Shown in pieces: positions 11,101-21,004 of a stretch of 40,259 bases of DNA. Position numbers and translations under genes: made by a program. A model generated the notes under the pieces. That model searched no databases. It saw only the letters and a program-made list of their open reading frames with translations, and had not been told where the DNA came from. The stretch covers positions 1 to 40,259 of the forward strand of contig QPMI01000339.1 of assembly GCA_004431415.1 (NCBI GenBank), given 5' to 3'. How positions within the stretch are numbered: position 1 is the first letter of the stretch; each line of letters starts with the position of its first letter. Origin of the DNA: Cyanophora paradoxa (lineage: Eukaryota > Glaucocystophyceae > Cyanophorales > Cyanophoraceae).

Positions 11101-14100
11101 GACGCAACCAAGATCAGAGCCTTATTATCAGCCAGAAGGGGTAGCCGCCAGGTGCGCACCAGCTGGAACCGTCGCCACGGTGGCCGACGTCCACGACGAC
11201 GGCAGTCCCGACAATGCGTGAACGCGTGTCGCGCAGCTCATCTCGACGTTGCCACTGTACGACGGCACAAGACCGACGGTGATGTTCACGCCCGAAGCCG
11301 CAGCATCTGTCGTGGACGCGTTGACTGCATACGGCCCGCCGCTGCCCGAGCTCGAGCAATAGACTTCCACTGTCGTCACGTTCTGGTCGGGCATGTATGA
11401 CACTCGAATGACGGCCTGTGTCGCGTTTGGTGCGCTGACAGAAGTCGACAGCGGCGCCCAGGGCACGGCTGCGCAGCCGAGCACAACGTGCAGCAAGGCC
11501 AATGTGAGCGGTGCAACTGGGAGGAACGCACGCCGCCTCGACAACGCCGAAACCAGCTGAGCGCACCTGCTGGCACCGTCACCACGGCAGCCGACGTCCA
11601 CGGCGACGGCAAGCCCGTCGACGCCCGCACAAGCGCCCTGCAGCTCAGCGCAAAGCTGCTGCTGTACGACGGCACGAGACCGACGCTGATGTTCATGATC
11701 ACGCCCGACGCCGCAGCGCCCGCCGCCGTCGCATTGACCGCGTACGGGCCGCCAGCGCCCAGGCACTGCATTTCGACCGCCGACACGCTTTGACCGGGCG
11801 TGAACGACACGCGCATCGCAGCTTGCGTGGCGTTCCAAAACACGACGGCCGTCTCAAGCGGTGCCCATGGCGCGGCTGCAATAGAGCATGAGATCGCAAG
11901 ACGCAACCAAGATCAGAGCCTTATTATAATTATCAGCCAGAAGGGGGAGCCGCCAGGTGCGCACCAGCTGGAACCGTCACCATGGCGGCCGAGGTCCACG
12001 ACGACGGCAGACCCGACAACGCGTGAACGCGTGTTGCGCAGCTCAGTTCGAAGCTGCCGCTGTACGACGGTACGAGGCCGACGGTGATGTTGATGCCCAA
12101 TGCTGCAGCATCTGTCGTGGACGCGTTGACAGCATACGGCCCGCCGCTGCCCGAGCTCGAGCAATAGACTTCCACTGCCGACACGTTCTGGCCGGGCACG
12201 TATGACACGCAAATGACGGCCTGTGTCGCGTTTGTTGCGCTGCCAAGGTTGGACAGCGGCGCCCAGGGCACGGCTGCGCAGCCGAGCAAGACGTGCAGCA
12301 AGGCGAATGTGAGCGGTGCAACTGGGAGGAACGCATGCCGCCTCGACAACGCGGAAACCAGCTGAGCGCACCTGCTGGCACCGTCACCACGGCAGCCGAC
12401 GTCCACGGCGATGGCAAACCCGTCGACGCCCGCACGAGCGCTCTGCAGCTCAGCTCGAAGCTGCCGATGTAAGACGGCACCAACCCGATGCTGACGTTCA
12501 CGCCCAATGCAGCAGCATCGGTCGTGGACGCGTTGACTGCATACGGCCCGCCGATGACCGAGCTCGAGCAAAAGACTTCCACAGACGTCACGTTCTGGTC
12601 GGGCATGTATGCCACTCGAATGTCTGCCTGTGTAGCGTTTGTTGCGCTGGCGAAATTCGACAGCGGCGCCCAGGGCGCGGCTGCGCAGTCAGGCAGAACG
12701 GGCGACCAGGCGGATGTGAGCGGAGCAACTGGGGAGGAGGCCTTGAAAACTCGAGCTCAGAATACAGCCGAGCGCACCTGCTGGCACCGTCACCATGGCG
12801 GCCGACGTCAACGTCGACGACAGACCTGTCGACGCCCGCACGAGCGCCTTGCAGCTCAGCGCAAAGCTGCCGCTGTACGACGGCACGAGACCAACGCTGA
12901 TGTTCACGCCCGACGCCGCAGCGTCCGTCACCGTCGCATTGACCGCGTACGGGCCGCCAGCGCCCAGGCACTGCATTTCGACCGCCGACGCGCTTTGACC
13001 GGGCGTGAACGACACGCGCACCACTGCTTGCGTGGCATTCCAAAACACGACGGCCGTCTCAAGCGGCGCCCATGGCACGGCTGCAGGATGGCATGAGATC
13101 GCAAGACGCAACCAAGATCAGAGCCTTATTATCAGCCAGAAGGGGTAGCCGCCAGGTGCGCACCAGCTGGAACCGTCGCCACGGTGGCCGACGTCCACGA
13201 CGACGGCAGTCCCGACAATGCGTGAACGCGTGTCGCGCAGCTCATCTCGACGTTGCCACTGTACGACGGCACAAGACCGACGGTGATGTTCACGCCCGAA
13301 GCCGCAGCATCTGTCGTGGACGCGTTGACTGCATACGGCCCGCCGCTGCCCGAGCTCGAGCAATAGACTTCCACTGTCGTCACGTTCTGGTCGGGCATGT
13401 ATGACACTCGAATGACGGCCTGTGTCGCGTTTGGTGCGCTGACAGAAGTCGACAGCGGCGCCCAGGGCACGGCTGCGCAGCCGAGCACAACGTGCAGCAA
13501 GGCCAATGTGAGCGGTGCAACTGGGAGGAACGCACGCCGCCTCGACAACGCGGAAACCAGCTGAGCGCACCTGCTGGCACCGTCACCACGGCGGCCGACG
13601 TCCACGGCGACGGCAAGCCCGTCGACGCCCGCACAAGCGCCCTGCAGCTCAGCGCAAAGCTGCCGCTGTACGACGGCACCAGCCCGACGCTGATGTTCAC
13701 GCCCGACGCCGCAGCGCCCGTCACCGTCGCATTGACCGCGTACGGGCCGCCAGCGCCCAGGCACTGCATTTCGACCGCCGACGCGCTTTGACCGGGCGTG
13801 AACGTCACGCGCGCCACCCCAAGCGTCGCGTTCCAGAACACCACGGCCGTCTCAAGTGGCGCCGATGGTGTGGCTGGCAGACAGTATGAGAACGCAATAC
13901 TAAAGTAAAAGTCTGTTCAGCTGCCGGCGGCGGCCAGGAGCGCACCAGCTGGAACCGTCACCACGGCGGCCGAGGTCCACAACGACGGCAAACCCGTCGA
14001 CGCCCGCACGAGCGCCCTGCAGCTCAGCTCGAAGCTGCCGCTGTAGAGAGGAGGCAGCGCGAAGCTGAAATCGATGCCCGCGGCCGCTGCGTCCGTTACC

Positions 14101-17100
14101 GTTGCGTCTTTCTTGTATGTTACACCGTCGCTCGAGCTCAAGCACTCTGCTGTCACTGACGTCACGCTCTGTTTGGACGTGTACGACACGCGAACGACGG
14201 CTTGCGTTGCGTTCGTGACGGAGGCCGCAACTTCGAGTGGCGCCCAGGGCGCGGCTGCGCAGCCGGGCGGGGACAAAGCGCAAACCGCGTGCGTCAGCAG
14301 CAAGCAGGCATACGCGGCCTTTTCTTAAAGCTTCCGACGAAGGAATCGGACTCACCCGCTGGCACCTTCACCACGGTCCCCGAGGTCCACGCTGACTCGA
14401 CGCCTGTAGACGCGCGCACGAGCGCCCTGCAGCTCAAATCGAAGCTGCCGCTGAACGATGGCGCCAGGTCGATTCCGACTTCGAGGCCCTTTGCATCGTC
14501 GTCCGTCGCTGTCGCGTTGACCGCGAATAGGCCCGTGGCGCCCGAACATTCCACTTGTGCCGATGTGACGTTCTCTCCCGGCGTGAACGAGACGAGCACC
14601 ACGACTCGCGTGGCATTCACGGAAACGACGCCCGCCTCCAGCGGCCCGGCTGCGACAAGGCAGAACAAGGCGCTGTTCAGGCTATGGCTGAGAGGGCTCT
14701 GGCCGATTCCGAGGCCAAGTCCGCGCGAGTGCACCTGGTTCGTACTCGAAGGGGCCGGCGCAGCGGGTGTCCGACACAGAGAGCGTGAAGCTGCCGCTGG
14801 TGGGAGAGGTCCCCAACGCGGCTGCGCATCCGTTAGCAGGCCGCCGCATGGCACACGAACATCCCCTTCCAAGCATATAGCGATCACACCGGAAGCGATC
14901 ACAAACCAGCCGCCCCAATACCACTCGTCATTCGCAAAGAACAATCGACTCGCACCTTCCACAATGACGTAGTACGGGTGGTTTGGCATCAGCGTGTAAT
15001 ACTTCTTGTCTGTCACGAGCAGCGAGCAGCTCCCTGACACTAAACGATGCCTCAGCACACGGCGTTGGCCAGACGCGGCGACGAAACGCACCGCTCGCGA
15101 TGAAGAGGCTGCCCGCGGCTCCGGGACAGCCGATGTAGAAGTAGAGGTTAATGTTGTCTAGGGGAACATCCGGCTGGGGCGTGCAAACGGAGATGTTTGC
15201 TTGTTTTCTGAGCACAGCGGGCCGTGTCAGATCATCCTGCGCATGCTCACCAAGAGTTCAACTGAGAGACACACGTCGCTCTCGCGAGATTGCGGAGGAG
15301 GAAAAGGGCGCCCGGCTTTCCGGATCCGCCCGCGACGGGCGTGCGCCCCAGCAGCGTCGAGCTCCGCATCCGGCAGAATGAGAGCGGGGAGGCGCTCGTG
15401 TTTGCCGAGCAGTGCGAATCTGTTTGAGATGCGAAAGGCAAGTCAGGGGTGGCGTCGAGAATCGCGGCACGCGGGATGATCGCACATAGTGGCGGAGGTT
15501 GCGAGCCGTCCGATTTGCAAGACTCCGATTTGCTGCACCATTAAAGACCCAGCATATGATTATGCAGATTAAGGAATGAAAAAGCAAAGGATCATGCAGA
15601 CCGCGGAAAATCAACATAAGTGAGGCCGTATTCATTGATCCAGGTAGCTATAGCCCACGTGTTCGTGTTCGACCATGTTCTCTCTCTGAAGTAAGCTATG
15701 TAGTACGTGCCTGCAAGCGTGCACTGTGAGCGTGATTGATTTCAACCGCTGCGCACGTGATTACAATCTTATGCACCAGACAAGAGAACTCTGGTATCAG
15801 TTGAAATGCGGAAACCCAAACCAATACCCTCACTATTTGGCCAGAAGGAGTCGTACATCCACATCTTGCGCTGCAAAGGCGTCTACAATTAGCATTTCTT
15901 GGGCAGACAGCTTCGAATTCCGAGCGGCGCAGCGGGCACACAGCAAGAATGTTGGATGCTGGGTCCGTGGGGCAGCCCTGGGGAGCGCGCTCGCGAAGGT
16001 AAAGACCAAAAGAGCTCGAGCCGAAGGAGGAAGGGGGCCCGCACATCCGTAACGATCATGAACTCGTACGACCAAACACACCAGTGGCCTGCCTCGCGCT
16101 CGACTCGTTATGATCCTCGAAGCTCAAAGAGACTTCAGCAACTGGTCCGCACCTCTGTGAACGCTTCCGCCGTACAGGTCGCCGCTGAAATCGGCGAAAG
16201 GACCGTAACAATCGGACCGGCGGGGTAAGAAGCGATTTCCGTTGTTGTCCAAACGAACTTCTCCGCTGTTCAACGAAAAAGGCAGCTCAAAGCGTTGAAC
16301 GTGATCAGTGAATGCCGGAACGTATGCGTAGTATCCAACTGCAGCCTTTTCGGCCAGCCATTGCAGATTCTGCGCGCCGTGGTGACGGTCATTGCGATTA
16401 CCGCAAGTGGAGGGCCCGCCGCGGCACCTGAACGCTGCGGGCTCGAGCGACGACGAGGTCCTGCGAGCACGTTCCCAGCGGGGTGAACTTGCAGGTGCCG
16501 TCGTCGGTCCAGTGGTCGGGCGCATAATCGTGGTACGGGCACGCGACGGTGTCGAAGACGTCGAGGCGGAAGGCGCCGGACGCGTTGCCGAAGCCGCCCC
16601 ACCGGTACGACGTGAGGCCGGGCCCCGCGACGTTTCCGTACACACTGTTGCCCTGGACGAGGACGTAGTACGTGCCGGGCCGGATCGACGCCCCTGCAGA
16701 CCGGATCCCATTGGAGGGAGGGAAAGACCGAGAACAAGAACGTAGAAAGAATTACCGTATCGCTCTACAATGGGATTGCCATAGACATTCTCTGTCCAGA
16801 ACCACCCGTACAGGCGCCGCTCGTACGACGGCATTGTCGGGTTCCCGATGTAGACCGCGAGCGACGGGTACGTCAATTCGAAGTTGCGCAGCGTGATCTC
16901 GAGCCCGTTGCTGCGCGCCCTCGTCAGACGCCGCGCCGGCATCGAAGGCGGACCGCGCGCACTAGTCCTGCTCGATGCGGAGGCGGGCGAGGAAGACGCC
17001 GGAGGCCTTTGCCGGCTCGGAGGCGGCGTCGAAGTACGCGTCGCCCCACTGCAGCAGCTGCCGGTGCAGCGTGCTCGGCCGCCCGGCGGTCGTGTTTGGT

Positions 17101-20100
17101 GTGAACGAGCACATCCCGATTTCGACCCCCGAGAAGAGAGAGGCGTCGTACGCCGCGGGCCCTACCGCCCCTGTCGCACCTGCATGCGTGTTAAGAGGCG
17201 TTTCGCGGTCTAGCAAAGATAGAAGAACGAGCAGGCTGTAGTTCACCGGGCAGAAGCACTTTGGAGACGCTAAGAAGTCGCTTCGGGCTGCCTTGTCCCA
17301 AGATCGAGGCCCGCATCGCGGCGATCGAGCCGCCCACCATCGCGTCCTCGATGGCCTGCCGGCCTCGAATCATCAGGCGGGCCGCGTCGACCAGCTCGGC
17401 TCGCGGGCGCATGCGCACGGAGAGCGGCGAGCCCAGAAGGGCCTGGAGGTAGAGGGCAGCGACGCCGGCGGCGATGCCGGCGGCGTAGGAGGTGCCGTGG
17501 AAGATGCCGGTGGTGGCGTTGAAGCCGGGCAGGCCGTTCGCGCCCGCCACCGCCGCCGGCCGCAGCGCCGACCGCACGTTCTGCCCGGGCGCGAACAGCG
17601 TGACGCAGCTGCGCAAGCGCAAAGTGAGACTGGCGCGCGAGCTTTTGGCGGGGCCCTGGGATCGACCCGGACCTGCCATAGTTCGAGAAGCCGGCGCGGT
17701 AGTCGTCCTGGTCGCTGGCGCCGACGTTGATCGCCCCCGGCGTGTTGCCTGCGGGCGCGAAATGAGACTCCCGCTGGCTCGGCCCGCGCCACGGGGCAGC
17801 TTGCTGGCGCGCCTGGCATGCTGTTGCACGCGTCGGCGTAGTCGTTGCCCGCCGCCTGCGCAGCGCCGTCGGCTTCGGCGGCGGCGTGAAGCAGTGCGCA
17901 GGGCCCGCACCGTTATTACGACAGAGCGGGCCTCGCGCAGGCGCGCGACGGCGGTTGTATACAGCGCAACGACCTCCGCTTTCGGCAGAGAGGAGTCTGC
18001 ATTGCTCCAGGTCAACGAAACGGCGAGAAGGGTCACGGACGGGCGGCCGCGATTCTGGACGGAGGCGAGGACGTCCTCCAGCCCTGGGCACGAGCGGGCG
18101 GGGCGGTCAGAGCGTTACAGGAGCACTGGAACCAAGGCGCTAGAGGGGAAGGGGCAGGTGAGCTCACCAGCCAGCACATCCTCGTGTCTGGCTCTTGCGG
18201 AGCAGTTGCCGGCGGCCCCGCCCGAGCGCGCGAAGACCTTGACGGAGAGAACGGTGGACCCCGGGGCGGCGCCGAGCGTGCGGCCGGCGGCGGCGGCGGC
18301 GACGGCCGTCCCGTGCGACTCGGGCGAGCAGTCGCTCCCCAGGAGCTCGCTGCCCGGCGCGTACAGCGCCGAGTCGACGTCGTAGAGGGGGACCTGCGCC
18401 GCCGCCGTGTCCAGGCCGCGGTCCCAGGCGGGAGGGGGCGGGGCGCACGACGCGGCCCTCGAGCTCGGGGTGCGTGGCGAGCACGCCCGTGTCGACGACG
18501 TAGATGTCCACGCCGGCCCCGTCCACCGTCCCCCGGTCGAAGCGGCCGTCGAGCGGGCCCGAAGCCTGGTCGAGCCTGCACGCGCCGCCGGGGCTCGGGG
18601 GCAGCCGCGGTCCGGGGGCCGCGCGGGGGCGGGGGCGGGGCACCGGTCGAGGTGCCAGGGGGCGACGTCGCCCCAGGGCTGCGGGCCGTAGCCCAGCGCG
18701 GTGAAGTCCACCGCCTGCGCCGGCGACACCGCCTGCGCCGCGTCGGGCCGGCCCGTGGCGCCGGGGGGCGTGCGGACCGCGTCAGGCGCGACGAGTCTGA
18801 CGAGCGCGTGCGAGCGGAGCGACGCCGCATCCTCGGGCGCCATCCTGCCGCGGCGAGCGAGTTACAGGTAGACGTGGAGGGGGGGAGACGGAAGGGCGGA
18901 GCGATTGGAGGGGGGGGGGGGGAGGGGGGGGAGGGGGGGCGGAGGGTTAGAGAGAGGAAGTGGGGAGGAAATGGAAAGGAGGAGGGAGAGAGGGGGGGGG
19001 GGGGGAGGGAGGGAGGAGGGACTTCGGAAGCGCGGAATAGAAAAGATAGAGCGAATGGGTGAGGGAGGAGAGATGGACTTCATGTTGTGCGGAGAAGGGG
19101 GCGGGAAGAGGGGGTGGGAAGAGGGGGTGGTGGGGGAGAAGTGCATTGCGGCCTCCCGAGAAGAGAAATGCATCCCGAGAGGAGAAGGAGGGGTTGAGGG
19201 GGGACGGATGGGGAGAGGAGAGGGGTTACCGCCCGCGGGGTAGAAGGGGAGCAAAGCGAACCCGAAAGGAGGAGGTGGGGGAAGGGGGAGGGAGGCGGAA
19301 CGAGAATCAGGTAGTGAGGCCGAAGCGCATATGGGGGCCGGGGGAATCGAAAAAAAGATTTTAAAAGGAGCATGATCGGGGGAGGAGCATGCGGGCCAGG
19401 AGGATCCAAAAAGAGGGGCCCCGGGAGGGAGGGGCTGTGGGGCCCGGAGAGAGGGGGAGGGGAGGGGCGGAGGAAGCGAAGGGCCTTGGGGTGGGGTGAG
19501 GGAAGGGGGGGGGGGGGGGTAGGTGAAGGGAAGCAAAAAAGGGGGGGTAGGTGAAGGGGTAAGCCGGAAAGGAGGAAGTGGGGAAAGGGGGTAGGGGGGC
19601 GGAAGGTCAGGTAGGGGGGTCGTGGAGCATATGGGGGCCAGGGAGGATCCAAAAGGGGGGGGGCGGGGAGGGAAGGGCATGGAACAGGGATTGAAGAAGC
19701 ATGCCGGGGGAAGGGGGAGGGGGCAAGGCGGAGAGCGGAGAAAGCGGGAATAACAGGAGGAGGACAGAGGGTACGGTGGGGGGAGGGAGGGGGGGGGTAG
19801 ACTGAGGGGCGGAGCCGGAGAGGAGGGGGCTGGGCGGGGGCACCTGGCGCTGAAGCCGAGGAAGGCGCGGCGGTAGGTGTGCCGGATGGCCGCGCCCCCG
19901 TCCACGCCGCGCCGGTCCGCCGCCGCCCGCACGAGCGCCGCGACCGCCGCGAGGCCCCGCGCCCCCGCCCGCCGGTGCAGCGCCTGCGCAGCCGTCGCCG
20001 CTGCTCCTCCGCGGGGGCGGCGGCGCAGCGCGCACCACGATGTACGGAGCAGGCCCCTCCCGATCCTGGATCGCACTCTGCTCGCCGCTATGAGTTTGCG

Positions 20101-20383
20101 GCTCTGAGCTTGCAGTGGCGACAGGTGGATCGCCGACCGCCAGCGCGGCCGAGGCGTGCGCTGTGACACCGTCGACGTCGACGTCTAGCCGCAGCCGCAG
20201 CCGCAGCCGCGAGGAGCCGAAGGTCAACGCGACGAGCACCAGACCAAGAACAGCGAGCGCGCCGAACACTGGCCGTCCCCGTTGTACATGCCTTGCGATT
20301 ACCGGCGCCGCCGCTCTGCTGGAGGCGGTGCCCCGCGCCCGGCTCACTACGCATGCGCCAGTTTGCAGCACGCGCCAGAACAT
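3755..20383 (-). CDS. Gene A: subtilisin-like protease / Ig-repeat transmembrane receptor kinase (single multi-exon gene)
   Basis: One gene on the minus strand, ATG at 20383 to TGA at 3755-3757. Exons join in frame from end to end: N-terminal hydrophobic segment, I9 propeptide, S8 subtilisin domain, beta-sandwich modules, 16 Ig/FN3-like repeats, SEA-like region, one transmembrane helix and an intracellular kinase. Most introns are short GT-AG with GTGCG/GTGCC donors and GCAG acceptors; at least two appear to be GC-AG. The catalytic residues of both enzymes are present. Predicted role (inference): a cell-surface receptor whose ectodomain can cleave a ligand, a neighbour or itself and whose kinase signals inside. 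The alternative is two genes, a secreted protease and a receptor kinase. I disfavour that because the beta-sandwich exons join in phase to the first Ig repeat (tyr-glu-pro spliced to leu-glu-ala at 14649) and I find no terminator or start between them. No transcript evidence is available, and the first donor (near 20036) is uncertain. Confidence 0.75.
5060..5090. repeat. 31-bp poly-G run inside a kinase intron of gene A
   Basis: An uninterrupted G run on the plus strand, so C in the transcript, directly after the donor GTGCC of the intron between exons 5275-5094 and 5024-4958. The same intron in gene B (about 25065-25080) has only a short broken run, so length varies between copies. Confidence 0.9.
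5767..5838 (-). other. Gene A single transmembrane helix and stop-transfer
   Basis: The coding strand reads MGAAIGAAAAAGALVVAIG followed by VGFGVYWKRRQRARAF. This is a hydrophobic segment of about 24 residues rich in Ala/Gly/Val, ended by a basic KRRQRAR stop-transfer. It separates the Gly/Pro-rich extracellular stalk from the cytoplasmic juxtamembrane segment (FISLHSSASLLQAITGL) and kinase, giving type I topology for the receptor part. Confidence 0.85.
5839..8473 (-). other. Gene A membrane-proximal ectodomain with SEA-like module
   Basis: After the last Ig-like repeat come exons reading GVFLMKRGDVSLSSAL with VVAFRSSLGFAKVALLG, then RVAAHAERGTWAEATA ending AWDNAAAVFCTG, TTDEASAAAWALSSSLDE, and further exons with DGTWYVAVVSEDGDATIEI, GACQGYLYAVLADANATLL and MLFGVANETGPAQQS. 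Nearer the membrane, VEFWLTVPATRGECEAYV plus ASVSQGFSRFLATAL, an intron-split IQIAGVRCGSILFHV, and RQVLKAVLASKSVAVEL resemble a SEA-like fold. A Pro/Gly-rich stalk (about 5840-5950) leads to the membrane helix. The exon set between 7450 and 7780 is uncertain because several frames are open. Confidence 0.55.
8165..8195. repeat. 31-bp poly-G run in a gene A ectodomain intron
   Basis: An uninterrupted G run on the plus strand inside the intron between the exon ending ILVHDV and the exon starting RVAAHAERGTW. The gene B counterpart (about 28205-28222) is shorter and interrupted. Confidence 0.9.
8474..14649 (-). other. Gene A array of 16 Ig/FN3-like repeats, essentially one exon per repeat
   Basis: Sixteen homologous exons of about 290-310 bp (for example 14649-14356, 14254-13946, and the last at 8764-8474) each encode about 98 residues. 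The typical pattern is PWAPL, NATQAVxRVSFTPGQ, a first Cys in VEMQC/VEVYC, GGPYAVNA, a second Cys in SYSGSFELSC, then RALVRASTG, W and VTVPAG. The two cysteines are placed as in a disulfide-linked beta-sandwich, and each unit carries several N-x-S/T sites, as expected for an extracellular region. All introns split the glycine codon of VPAG (phase 1), so exons are symmetric 1-1 modules. The three repeats nearest the membrane (8474-9510) and the two most N-terminal are diverged; the middle eleven are close copies. Confidence 0.8.
9935..13885 (-). repeat. Tandem duplication of an approximately 2.0-kb block of five Ig-like exons in gene A
   Basis: Sequence from about 9935 to 11930 is repeated at about 11933 to 13885 with a constant offset of about 2004 bp (1998 at the first intron, where the second block has 6 extra bases in TTATAATTATC). 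Exons and introns are both copied, and long stretches are identical, for example around 10680-11080 and 12690-13085. This shows a recent unequal exchange within the array. Confidence 0.85.
14730..17179 (-). other. Gene A post-protease beta-sandwich modules with a G-T-Y-Y signature
   Basis: Exons after the protease encode all-beta modules. The first begins 17179 (SLFSGVEIGMCSFTPNTTAG, ending LRIEQDY), continues LEITLRNFELTYPSLAVYIG and then PGTYYVLVQGNS with a Cys-rich tail (CPYHDYAPDHWTDDGTCKF). The second holds QRFELPFSLNSGEV, MWMYDSFWPNSEG and GTYYIAYF. The third holds CSANTSASPLSFCRMRSSTL, INLYFYIGCPGAAGSLFIA, CSLLVTDKKYYTL with YYVIVEG, and finally GSFTLSVSDTRC. The recurring small-xx-GTYYxxV strand followed by an F-x-L-x-V strand is like bacterial pre-peptidase C-terminal (PPC) domains. 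Splice phases join each exon to the next and to the first Ig repeat. A likely role is substrate binding or spacing (inference). Confidence 0.6.
17247..18575 (-). other. Gene A subtilisin (S8, proteinase K-like) catalytic domain exons
   Basis: Exons read 18575-18449, 18393-18168, 18083 to about 17915, then about 17868 to 17247 with further introns. The order is LDQASGPLDGRFDRG, the Asp motif IYVVDTGV, the His motif ESHGTAV, the oxyanion motif TAAGNDYADACN, the NTPGAINVGASDQDDY block with FSNYG, FAPGQNV, and the Ser motif FHGTSYAAG. This layout, with AGND and GASD, fits the proteinase K branch of S8 in a secreted serine endopeptidase. Compared with the usual GTSMA, a Tyr replaces Met after the nucleophile, and the His loop lacks the common GHGTHVAG form. 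All three catalytic residues and the oxyanion Asn are kept, so an active enzyme is expected. Confidence 0.85.
18644..20383 (-). other. Gene A N-terminus and I9-type propeptide exons
   Basis: Exon 1 starts with ATG at 20383 and encodes an Arg-rich leader, a hydrophobic stretch (FGALAVLGLVLVALTFG), an (RL)n(DV)n run and then APYIVV, the usual first strand of an inhibitor I9 propeptide. A second exon (about 20018-19848) continues with an Ala-rich helix and ends RAFLGFSA. After a roughly 1-kb intron, the exon at 18844-18644 continues MAPEDAASLRSHALVRLVAP and then GYGPQPWGDVAPWHLDR. YIVV, then GFSA-rMxPEdAxxLRsH, then WxLDR is the canonical order of a subtilisin propeptide leading into the mature enzyme. 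The exon 1/exon 2 junction needs a GC donor or another splice I cannot settle. Confidence 0.7.
18845..19847 (-). other. Large polypyrimidine (coding-strand) intron inside the propeptide of gene A
   Basis: About 1 kb that is almost pure purine on the plus strand (GGGGAGG and GGAAG runs), therefore C/T-rich in the transcript. It starts with donor GTGCCCCCG next to GFSA and ends GCGGCAG before GATGGCGCC. It contains imperfect internal direct repeats about 300 bp apart (about 19275-19345 and 19573-19640, sharing GGAGGAAGTGGGG-like and CATATGGGGGCC blocks). Long open frames on either strand here are low-complexity and not genes. Confidence 0.65.
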
Positions 20384-20670
20384 CGATATCAGCGTGCGCT
20401 CTCTACCGCAGCATCTCTACAGCCAGCGGGTTTCATCTGCTGGCGAAGCTGAACAGGTTGCAGCTCGCCGCGCATGCATATGCGGACCGCGTCAATGCGG
20501 TAATCGGGGCGCGCTGGGATGCCGCAAAGATGCCGCTGGATCATGATTGCCCGTTTACATGTCCGCTTTATCGAAGACGCAAGTGTTCGGCGTCGGATCG
20601 CACGCGTTCGGCGAAGTAGGTCGTTCGGCGAAGTAGGGCCCGGGGCGAGTCTCGACAGTGGAGAGCGTTC

Positions 20671-20785
20671 GCAAGCTGCAAGCTGGAAGCCTGGGTGCCG
20701 CGATGCGCGGTGAAAGCTGGAAGCGTGCCACGGTGCAGCTGGAAGCCCGCAGCTGGAAGACCGCAGCTGGAAGCCTGCGGATGTG
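20671..20785. repeat. GCTGGAAGC-type minisatellite upstream of gene A
   Basis: AGCTGGAAGC or a one-base variant recurs at irregular 13-40 bp spacing (about 20680, 20712, 20738, 20752, 20765), often preceded by CGCAGCTGG or GTGCAGCTGG. This is a degenerate short tandem repeat about 300-400 bp upstream of the gene A start codon. Confidence 0.65.
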
Positions 20786-21004
20786 GACGACACGCCGTCG
20801 TGAGGAGTCAGCTGCAGCTGCCGCTAAAGGCGAGGTCGCGATGCTTCCGGATTCTGCGGGGGAAGCTTCGAGAGCCTGTACCCGCGGCTAGCGCCTGTTG
20901 AGTACCCGGGGCTGAGATTTGCTACATTCATTGCAACTCTGTTGTTTGAAAAAACTTGAAAGGACTGTCTGAGGCTGAATCGACATGAAAACTTGAAGTT
21001 GCGC

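Noticed and set aside
9935-13885. Regular repeats considered as a CRISPR array or a satellite
   Set aside because: Units are about 400 bp, contain coding exons with splice sites and an Ig-like protein pattern, and have no short spacer structure.
15600-15607. In-frame TGA after VDFPRSA (also near 36318), read as a gene end
   Set aside because: A GT donor (GTCTGCATG) just before it and an acceptor GGTGCAG about 70 bp on, identical in both genes, join CCGCG to CAAATCGGAG in frame.
17179-17247. Possible gene boundary between a secreted protease gene and a separate receptor gene
   Set aside because: The exons before and after join in phase through a GT-AG intron (LPG split codon), and the following modules chain in phase to the Ig array. 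No stop, polyadenylation signal or new start is needed.
18862-20169. 435-codon minus-strand Pro/Ser-rich open frame
   Set aside because: It is translation of the polypyrimidine intron joined to part of the propeptide exon; low complexity only.
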